From contig NZ_BOMM01000049.1 of NCBI RefSeq assembly GCF_016862195.1, positions 1 through 64,000 of the forward strand: a DNA stretch of 64,000 nt, in the 5' to 3' direction. Below are positions 58,657-64,000 of this stretch, piece after piece; the first letter of the stretch is position 1; each line of letters starts with the position of its first letter. Below the pieces are notes generated by a model that worked only from the letters and a program-made list of their open reading frames with translations, was not told where the DNA came from and did not search any database. The position numbers were made by a program, and so were the translations under genes. Origin of the DNA: Paractinoplanes ferrugineus. Lineage in GTDB: Bacteria; Actinomycetota; Actinomycetes; Mycobacteriales; Micromonosporaceae.

Positions 58657-58678
58657 TATCGCAAGTCATCTTGCGATA
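58657..58678. promoter_or_regulatory. Operator 1 of the SRPBCC/TetR divergent promoter
   Basis: TATCGCAAG-TCAT-CTTGCGATA: perfect 9-bp arms with a 4-base spacer, next to the SRPBCC start side. Confidence 0.75.
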
Positions 58679-58704
58679 GGCCGAGGCTAGTCGGGCCCGG
58701 GGCA

Positions 58705-58726
58705 TATCGCAAGATGACTTGCGTAA
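58705..58726. promoter_or_regulatory. Operator 2 of the SRPBCC/TetR divergent promoter
   Basis: TATCGCAAG-ATGA-CTTGCGTAA: the same unit as operator 1 with two changes in the right arm, 48 bases downstream (centre to centre) and 11 bases before the TetR start. Confidence 0.75.
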
Positions 58727-58736
58727 GCTCGAGGTC

Positions 58737-59318
58737 ATGACGAAGCAGCCCCGCCGCCGGGGCGAAACTGTCCGCCGAGCTGTGCTCGACGCGACGGCAG
58801 CCGAGCTGACGGACGCCGGTGTGGAGCACGTGACCATCGCGGGCGTCGCGGCCCGCGCCGGGGTCCACGAGACGTCGATCTATCGCAGGTGGGTGACGAA
58901 GGAGGCGCTGCTGCTGGAAACAGCCCAGGAGCAGACCGCGGGCGGAGTTCCCGAACCCGACACCGGTTCGTTCCGCGGCGACCTCGTCGCCCTGATCCTG
59001 GCACTGGACGCGTTCGTCAGGTCGCCCATCGGCGGCGCGTTGCTCCGCGTCGCCCGCACGACGTCGACGGCCGACGGGGCGACCGCACGGGAGACGTTCT
59101 GGCGTGACCGTCTCAGAAGCAGCAGCGACATCATCGACCGCGCTCGGGCCCGGGGTGAGATCCGACCCGCGGTGGATCCCGAGCTGCTCATGCAGGCCGT
59201 GGTCGGATCAGTTCATCTGGGTGTGACCTTTGGTGGACGTCCCCTCGATCGTGCGCGCGCCGAGGAACTTGTGGACCTGTTGCTTGCCGGGGCGGGAATG
59301 CCGGCCGCTGATCGGTAG
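58737..59318 (+). CDS. TetR-family regulator of the SRPBCC gene
   Basis: A 193-residue TetR protein with helix-turn-helix RRAVLDATAAELTDAGVEH and IAGVAARAGVHETSIYRRWV, and a TetR_C domain of the type in TetR_C_16-like proteins. I take the ATG at 58737, which lies just after operator 2, so binding there would block its own promoter. The 190 bp after the stop (59319-59508) contain no gene I can support. Confidence 0.9.
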   Translation: MTKQPRRRGETVRRAVLDATAAELTDAGVEHVTIAGVAARAGVHETSIYRRWVTKEALLLETAQEQTAGGVPEPDTGSFRGDLVALILALDAFVRSPIGGALLRVARTTSTADGATARETFWRDRLRSSSDIIDRARARGEIRPAVDPELLMQAVVGSVHLGVTFGGRPLDRARAEELVDLLLAGAGMPAADR

Positions 59319-59508
59319 GCGGCCCGTCTTGGCGCCAGGTGGCAGGCTCGAGGTGACCTGTGCGGCACTGGGGTGGAAGCTCGACGGCTCGTCCGAGTAC
59401 GACATCCGACGGCCCCTGACGGTGACCGGAACCCATCTGGCCACCGAGGAGATTTCGCCCGCCCACCCGTTCCCGGGGCTCGGCCGGGCCGCGGCACCGA
59501 ATCCGCGG

Positions 59509-61266
59509 TCAGCGGCGGGTGCAGACCGGGGACGAGGCGGCTATGCGGTCGGTCGCGTAGGCCACCGAGACGGTGAAGCAGTAGTTCTGGGTGGCGTTCA
59601 GGCCGTAGACCATGTAGTCCGAGGTGCCCGCCGAAAGCTGCTGGAACGCTCGCAGCTGCTGGCCGGCCCGGCCGCCGGAGATCAGCACGGGGCCCTCGGC
59701 GTCTTTCGGGTAGATCCAGGTGAGGGCGACGCTGTCGCGATTGTCCTTGAGCTTCACGCCGGTCGGGGAGCCCGGGTCGCCGAAGGGTGGGGCGGTTGCC
59801 GGGCCGGAGGGCTGGGCGCTGCTCGGGGCGAGGGCCGCGGCTGAGGTCGGGGCGGCCGCGGTGGGCTGGGGGCTGACCGAGCCGCTCGCGTCGGGCAGGG
59901 TCAGGGCGACTATCGCGATGGCCACCGCGATGCCCGCGATCAGCACCGCCACCAGCAGGAACGGCTGCCGGCGGGGGCCGCGTGCGGGGCGGTCGGTGCG
60001 GACCGGGAGCAGGCGCTCGGAGTTGGGCGGGGTTTCCAGGGCCTCGCCGGCCGGAGCGGAACCGATCGGCTGCGGGCGGCCGTCGGGGCCGAAACCGGTG
60101 AACTGGCCGGGCATCGGCGGCGGGGTGTCGGCACGGGCGTGCCGGCCCATCAGGTCGCCCGGCGCCTGGTGGACGTCGGCCAGATAGAGCGGCTGCTGGT
60201 AGACCGTGCCGTTGGGGTCGGTCGGGCGGTTGTCGGGTGGCGGCCGCAGCGGGTCGGTCTCGGGTGGGAAGCCTTCGCCGCCCGGGTCGGGCACGCCGGG
60301 GCGGCGCGGGAACGGCACCTGGCGGACCGTGGGCGGTCCGCTGTCGGCGACTTCGTCGTGCTGAGGCGGGCGGGCGGTCCACGGACCGGCGTCCGGTGGA
60401 CCGGCGTATTGCGGGCCGGCTTCCTGCGGAGCTGCGTCTTGCCGGCCGGCCTCTTGCGGAGCGGCTTCCTGCGGAGCGGCTTCCTGCGGAGCGGCTTCCT
60501 GCGGAGCGGCTTCCTGTGGACCGGCCTCCTGTGGACCGGCCGACTGCTCGACTCGGCCGCACACGTGCCGGCCGGTCGACGGGGCGGCGGCCAGCCTCGT
60601 CACCTGGCGCACCAGCGGGTGGTCGGCCGGGAGGTAGCGCGCGCACAGCTCCTGGGCCAGCGCCAGGTGCTCGTGGGACTCGGCGTCCAGGGCGCACTCG
60701 CGCTCCATCGCGCCCAGCCGGGCCAGCATCTTGATGCCGGCCGGGGACGCGTCGCCATGCCGCTCACGGTGCCGGGCCCAGGCGTTGCCGAGCCGGTCGC
60801 GCGCGCTGCGGCAGTGGCCGGACGCGTGCTCGGCGATGGCCAGGTCGGCCTCGGCGGCCAGGACCCGGGGGGAGTCGGCGCCGTCGCGCGCGGTCAGCGC
60901 GGCGACCAGTCGCTGGTAGACCTGGGCGGCCCGGCCGAAGTGGCCGACCCGCTGCAGCACCGCGGCGTGGGTGGCGGCGGCGGCCATCGTGCGGTCGTCG
61001 TGCGGCCCGTGCAGGGACTCCTCGGCCTGGTGCGCATAGGCCGCCCACTGGCGGGCGCCGTGCGCGTCGCCGAGCGCGATCAGGATGCGGGCGTGCAACG
61101 CGGCGGCCAGCGCCAGATCGGCGTCGGCCAGCTGGGGATCGGTCGCAAAGGCCGGGTCGAGTGCGGAGGCGAGCACCCGCTGGGCACCGACCAGGTCGCC
61201 CGCGGACGTCAATGTCTGCGCGCGTTGCGTGAGGTCGGCAGTCGTGGCCGAAGGCATGTGTCCCAT
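59509..61266 (-). CDS. TPR - pentapeptide-repeat - membrane - FN3 protein
   Basis: A 585-residue single-pass membrane protein. Residues about 1-225 are TPR-like (TQRAQTLTSAGDLVGAQRVL, HARILIALGDAHGARQWAAY). Residues about 245-295 are a degenerate PQEA-type pentapeptide array. A Pro/Asp/Gly-rich linker leads to a membrane helix near residue 440 (FLLVAVLIAGIAVAIAIVAL), and outside lies a fibronectin-III-like domain (DSVALTWIYPKDAEGPVLIS to YCFTVSVAYATDRIAASSPV). It may link cytoplasmic protein interaction to an extracellular module. A second in-frame ATG three codons later is an alternative start. Divergent from 61349. Confidence 0.82.
   Translation of the reverse strand: MGHMPSATTADLTQRAQTLTSAGDLVGAQRVLASALDPAFATDPQLADADLALAAALHARILIALGDAHGARQWAAYAHQAEESLHGPHDDRTMAAAATHAAVLQRVGHFGRAAQVYQRLVAALTARDGADSPRVLAAEADLAIAEHASGHCRSARDRLGNAWARHRERHGDASPAGIKMLARLGAMERECALDAESHEHLALAQELCARYLPADHPLVRQVTRLAAAPSTGRHVCGRVEQSAGPQEAGPQEAAPQEAAPQEAAPQEAAPQEAGRQDAAPQEAGPQYAGPPDAGPWTARPPQHDEVADSGPPTVRQVPFPRRPGVPDPGGEGFPPETDPLRPPPDNRPTDPNGTVYQQPLYLADVHQAPGDLMGRHARADTPPPMPGQFTGFGPDGRPQPIGSAPAGEALETPPNSERLLPVRTDRPARGPRRQPFLLVAVLIAGIAVAIAIVALTLPDASGSVSPQPTAAAPTSAAALAPSSAQPSGPATAPPFGDPGSPTGVKLKDNRDSVALTWIYPKDAEGPVLISGGRAGQQLRAFQQLSAGTSDYMVYGLNATQNYCFTVSVAYATDRIAASSPVCTRR
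60406..60546. repeat. 15-bp tandem repeats coding for PQEA pentapeptides
   Basis: Near-identical 15-bp copies containing TTCCTGCGGAGCGGC (clearest at 60466-60525) encode the PQEA-type array of the minus-strand TPR-FN3 protein. The unit is in frame, so copy number can change without a frameshift. Confidence 0.8.
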
Positions 61267-61348
61267 AGTGCTCGACTGAACACCCTAGGTACAACCCTCG
61301 GGGTAGCGCAGCCTGTTCTGGACGACTGGCCCGACAATGTAGAGCGTG

Positions 61349-62221
61349 ATGGCGACGGTTAAGCGGGAACTGCTGGTCCGGCACCTGGAGGCGTGGGCTC
61401 CGACCGCGTTGCACCGCAGCCGGCGGATGACCTACGCGCACGGCTACGCCGATGCGGACGGCGGGGATTCGGCCGAGGCGGCGGCGCGCGTGCTGGCCGA
61501 ACAGACCGATTTCGTACGCGGGCGCGAGCTGTCCATGCTGCTCGTGGGGGAGCAGGTCGAACCGGTACGGCAACGGGTCGCCGCCGTGCTCGGGGACGCG
61601 GGGCTGCCGGTGCATGCGGTGTCCGGCGGAACCGACGAGCGGCTGGCGGTCGCCCTCAAGGCGGGCGGTGCTCACCGCGTACCGCTGCTGGGTTATCTGG
61701 ATTCGAGCGCGGGTGAGCCGCCCGCGGTGACCACGGTGGCCGCGCTGACCGCCGGGAAGCCGGCGGAGGTTCTGCTCGTGCTGCCGCCCGGGGTCTCGGA
61801 TTCGCCCTATCGCGCGGGTTGGCCGCTGTTCACGGCGGTCGAGCTGGCAACGGGGGAGGAACCGGGGCAGTTACTGGCGTTCGCCACCACCTCCGGCAAA
61901 AGCCTCGAAGGCTTCAAGGAGGCACTGTGGGCGGTCGACGAGTTCGCCGGGGTGCGCTACCGCGATCCGGGCGACCCCGACCGGCACCTGATCGACATCT
62001 CATTGACGCCGCATCCCGGGCCGTTGCGCCGGGAGCTGCTCGCCCACCTGGATCGGGTCGGTTCGGCGACGGTGACCGACCTGCGGACCTTCGCCCTGAC
62101 CGAGACGATCTATCGCGCGGCGGACGCCACCCGGGTGCTGCACACGCTCGTCGACTCGGGCGACGTCACCCGCGAGCCCTCGGCTGGACGGCTCGGCGGG
62201 GACGTCGTTATCAAGCGCTAG
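61349..62221 (+). CDS. Hypothetical conserved protein with C-terminal winged helix
   Basis: A 290-residue soluble protein. The N-terminal two thirds contain alternating helix and strand (ELSMLLVGEQVEPVRQRVAA, PAEVLLVLPPGVSDSPYRAG) and a C-terminal winged-helix-like part (LRRELLAHLDRVGSATVTDL, YRAADATRVLHTLVDSGDVT). No catalytic motif is obvious. It is divergent from the TPR-FN3 gene over 82 bp; co-regulation is possible. An ATG at 61349 follows a GTG at 61346, so the start is uncertain by one codon. Confidence 0.75.
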   Translation: MATVKRELLVRHLEAWAPTALHRSRRMTYAHGYADADGGDSAEAAARVLAEQTDFVRGRELSMLLVGEQVEPVRQRVAAVLGDAGLPVHAVSGGTDERLAVALKAGGAHRVPLLGYLDSSAGEPPAVTTVAALTAGKPAEVLLVLPPGVSDSPYRAGWPLFTAVELATGEEPGQLLAFATTSGKSLEGFKEALWAVDEFAGVRYRDPGDPDRHLIDISLTPHPGPLRRELLAHLDRVGSATVTDLRTFALTETIYRAADATRVLHTLVDSGDVTREPSAGRLGGDVVIKR

Positions 62222-62230
62222 CTAGCGCTT
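62213..62230. other. 18-bp perfect palindrome spanning two convergent stop codons
   Basis: AAGCGCTAGCTAGCGCTT reads identically on both strands. The plus gene (stop TAG 62219-62221) and the minus gene (stop TAG 62224-62222) both end Lys-Arg-stop inside it. Confidence 0.9.
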
Positions 62231-62395
62231 GTTCTGCCTCCAGGACAGCGGCCCGGGCAGGTCGACGCGGTGCGCGCGGGTCTTGGAGTTCCAGGACCAG
62301 CGGCCGATCTTGATGCTCCAGGACGAGAAACCGTTCTCGGTGAAGTTCAGGATCAGTGGCCCGAACTTCTTGCGGCTGCGGAAGAGGAGGCCCAT
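62222..62395 (-). CDS. Small DUF4236-like protein
   Basis: A 57-residue protein starting MGLLFRSRKKFGPLILNFTE and ending LSWRQNKR. The repeated short strand pattern (GFSSWSIKIGRWSWN and later HRVDLPGPLS) matches the DUF4236 (MGxxFRK, GxSxSxG) mini-protein style, although the usual second glycine-rich half is shortened. GGAGGG lies nine bases before the ATG. The role is unknown; such proteins are thought to be basic surface or nucleic-acid-binding mini-proteins. It converges with the gene at 61349. Confidence 0.72.
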   Translation of the reverse strand: MGLLFRSRKKFGPLILNFTENGFSSWSIKIGRWSWNSKTRAHRVDLPGPLSWRQNKR

Positions 62396-62472
62396 TTTCT
62401 ACGTCCCTCCGGGGTACGTGGTTGGTTGGGCCTTCGATTCCCGATCGTGGATTTCCGCAAACGTTCCCGAGA

Positions 62473-62928
62473 TCAGCGGGGCTGCCACGCGTCGGGTCGG
62501 GTGGTCAGCTTGCGGACGTGGGCCGGCATCCGGCCGCTGATCAGCTCCTGCAGGCTGACCTCGTCGACCACCTCGCGGACCGCGGCCCGCACCGCCACCC
62601 ACAGGTTGGGAAGATTCTCCGCGGCGCCGGTGTAACGAGTCTCCTCCGGACGGAGGCCGCGCACCCCGGCGAGGGGTCCATCGACGGCTCGCAATATCTG
62701 ACCGATCGTCACGTCCCGGGGGGACTGTGACAGGGTGTAGCCGCCTTCGGCGCCGCGCTGGGCGCGGACCACACCCGCGCGGCGCAGATCGGCGAGCACC
62801 GCCTCGAGGAACTTGCGGGGCATGTCCTGGTCCTGAGCGATCGCCTGGGCCGACATCAGGGACGGGTGGGCCTGCGCCAAGCTGAGGGCGGCGCGGACCG
62901 CGTAATCACCACGCGCGGAGATCTGCAC
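62473..62928 (-). CDS. Rrf2-family regulator without iron-sulfur cysteines
   Basis: A 151-residue Rrf2 regulator starting at GTG. The winged helix is ISARGDYAVRAALSLAQAHP, AIAQDQDMPRKFLEAVLADL, and AQRGAEGGYTLSQSPRDVTI. It has no cysteine, so it cannot bind a 2Fe-2S or 4Fe-4S cluster through cysteines as IscR or NsrR do. It may sense a small molecule or use other ligands. Downstream (minus direction) lies the DUF4236-like gene and upstream the AraC gene (divergent orientation absent: both minus). Confidence 0.88.
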   Translation of the reverse strand: MQISARGDYAVRAALSLAQAHPSLMSAQAIAQDQDMPRKFLEAVLADLRRAGVVRAQRGAEGGYTLSQSPRDVTIGQILRAVDGPLAGVRGLRPEETRYTGAAENLPNLWVAVRAAVREVVDEVSLQELISGRMPAHVRKLTTRPDAWQPR

Positions 62929-62993
62929 TCACCCATCATGCCCCCTCGAGGTCGCCGACCCGCACATACCCCATGGATAAATGGGAATTACCG

Positions 62994-63848
62994 TCAGTCA
63001 GGGGGACGTCGCTGTTTCGGGACCTGCACATCATTGTGTACGCCCATCTCCGCGCGGAACTGGCCCGGACTCATGCCGGCCTCGCGATGGAAGAAACGGC
63101 CGAAGTTGGTCGGCTCCAGGAAGCCGAGTTCGCGGCCGACCTCGGCGACCGAATGCCGGGTGCAGGCGAGCAACCGGCGCGCCTCCAGCGCCACCCGATC
63201 GTCGACCACCTGCTTGGCGGTGCGGCCGGTCACCGCGAGACTCGCCCGGGTGAGGGTGCGCACCGAGCAGCCCATCTCCTCGGCGTAGTCCTCCACCCGG
63301 CGGCTGCGCGGATGACCCGCCTCGAGCCGGCGCCGGAACCGGGCGAACGTGCGGGCCTCCGCCCCGACCTGCACCGACGGACGGGTCAGCAGGGCGATGC
63401 GCAGCAGCAGGACGGCCAGCTGATGACGCAGCAGGTCGGCGGCGAGCGGGCCGGCGCGGTGCCGCTCGCAGTCCACCGCCAGCTGGGCGAATTCGCTGAT
63501 GACCGCGTCCTCGTCCTCACCCTCCAGCTGCCAGGAGCCGGGCGCCTCGGGCTGATCGCGCCAGTGGTCGCCGGCGAGCCGGCCGTCGAACGTGACGACG
63601 CTCGCCGCCAGGCCGTTCGGCTTGAGCCGGAGTGCCTGGCCGGGGCGGATCCAGAGCAGGGTTCCCGGCCGGCAGACCTTCGCCTCGAAGTCGACCTCCA
63701 CCGTGCCGTGCCCGGCGGTCGTGAGCAGCAGGGCGTGGAATGCCGGGCGCCCCGGCGGCAGGGGCTGGACCTCGCGCAGCTCACACGTGCCCACGCCGGC
63801 CCAGCCGGGCGGCGAGAGCGCCGTGACATGCGTTCTTGTCGAGGTCAT
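62994..63848 (-). CDS. AraC-family regulator
   Basis: A 284-residue AraC/XylS-type regulator. Residues 1-150 form a cupin-like sensing domain (PPGWAGVGTCELREVQPLPP, ALLLTTAGHGTVEVDFEAKV and GTLLWIRPGQALRL). The C-terminal pair of helix-turn-helix units is complete: VEDYAEEMGCSVRTLTRASL and SVAEVGRELGFLEPTNFGRF, ending FHREAGMSPGQFRAEM. The ATG at 63848 is preferred over one 36 bp upstream. The last 150 bp of the window (63849-64000) show no gene and no clear motif. Confidence 0.9.
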   Translation of the reverse strand: MTSTRTHVTALSPPGWAGVGTCELREVQPLPPGRPAFHALLLTTAGHGTVEVDFEAKVCRPGTLLWIRPGQALRLKPNGLAASVVTFDGRLAGDHWRDQPEAPGSWQLEGEDEDAVISEFAQLAVDCERHRAGPLAADLLRHQLAVLLLRIALLTRPSVQVGAEARTFARFRRRLEAGHPRSRRVEDYAEEMGCSVRTLTRASLAVTGRTAKQVVDDRVALEARRLLACTRHSVAEVGRELGFLEPTNFGRFFHREAGMSPGQFRAEMGVHNDVQVPKQRRPPD

Positions 63849-64000
63849 CGCGCCGACCGTAACTGTCGATGACCAACGATGCACGTGCTAAAAGGTTGGT
63901 TGTTGGGAATCTGATCGAAATCCCGGGCGATTGTCCCTTTGTCGTGTTCTTTGTCCGGGTTTTCTTTCGTTAGCGGGTGAAAAAGAACGACCCACGCGGA

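Noticed and set aside
59319..59508. Gene fragment between the TetR and TPR-FN3 genes
   Set aside because: One frame reads smoothly (for example LEVTCAALGWKLDGSS), but no start, no motif and no recognisable family support it.
1..64000. tRNA, rRNA, transposase, integrase or phage genes
   Set aside because: I saw no tRNA-like cloverleaf, conserved rRNA blocks or mobile-element proteins; absence by eye is not proof.

Overview
The window is chromosomal DNA of a high-GC actinomycete. Support comes from strong G/C at third codon positions, many GTG starts, frequent 4-bp ATGA or GTGA gene overlaps, many TetR-type regulators, Tat and lipoprotein signals, secreted S1 and S8 proteases and a zinc-free L36 paralogue. 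A Micromonosporaceae (Actinoplanes-like) host is my inference; no marker gene here proves it. I saw no phage genes, transposases, CRISPR array, rRNA or tRNA. Coding density is high, and the most unusual sequence is at the left edge and in small intergenic elements.

Layout. 1-3.8 kb (minus): a probable operon of a 34-residue Cys-containing peptide, a PotD-type and a XylF-type binding lipoprotein with no transporter genes beside them, and an unusual Trp/Arg hendecad-repeat protein that runs off the window edge. 3.8-7.8 kb: a GGDEF remnant, a methyltransferase, a membrane protein and a NarL-type two-component pair. 7.9-14.6 kb: a glycan cassette (GH130, six-hairpin protein, two GT4 glycosyltransferases, divergent GH13 alpha-glucosidase). 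14.5-24.9 kb: a GntR/TetR chimeric regulator facing a flavin monooxygenase, a VOC protein, a PGRP amidase, a GGDEF-EAL protein, a TetR regulator, a quinone-oxidoreductase-type dehydrogenase and small membrane proteins.

24.9-36.2 kb: KDPG aldolase plus KDG kinase, an unexplained membrane/OmpA-lipoprotein operon, an S33 peptidase, isochorismatase-type hydrolase with a GlxA-like regulator, HAD phosphatases, TetR with an NmrA-like reductase, a MobA-like nucleotidyltransferase and L36. 36.4-48.4 kb: an S8 protease, then a sulfonate-sulfur locus built as two divergent operons (ssuD, ssuE and two further flavin enzymes leftwards; ssuC-A-B, cupin and a third LLM oxygenase rightwards), a receiverless OmpR-type regulator, an FAD protein and an S1 protease. 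48.4-56.5 kb: a broken DinB gene, a coiled-coil protein, a penicillin-recognising serine hydrolase, DedA/metal-beta-lactamase/DUF1990 genes and a lipid-phosphate operon (DagK, YihY, tandem PAP2, EEP). 56.5-64 kb: a TPR-GGDEF protein, SRPBCC/TetR with two operators, a TPR-FN3 membrane protein, a DUF4236-like mini-protein, Rrf2 and AraC regulators.

How the genes may work together: the sulfonate locus couples uptake (ABC), FMN reduction and C-S cleavage; the GT/GH130/GH13 group probably makes and trims an alpha-glucan- or mannose-type oligosaccharide; the DagK/PAP2 operon could cycle phosphatidate and diacylglycerol; three GGDEF sequences (one decayed) indicate c-di-GMP signalling. The best candidates for undescribed biology are the hendecad-repeat protein (1-1082), the peptide with a hairpin over its ribosome binding site (3632-3764) and the OmpA-lipoprotein operon (27050-29494).
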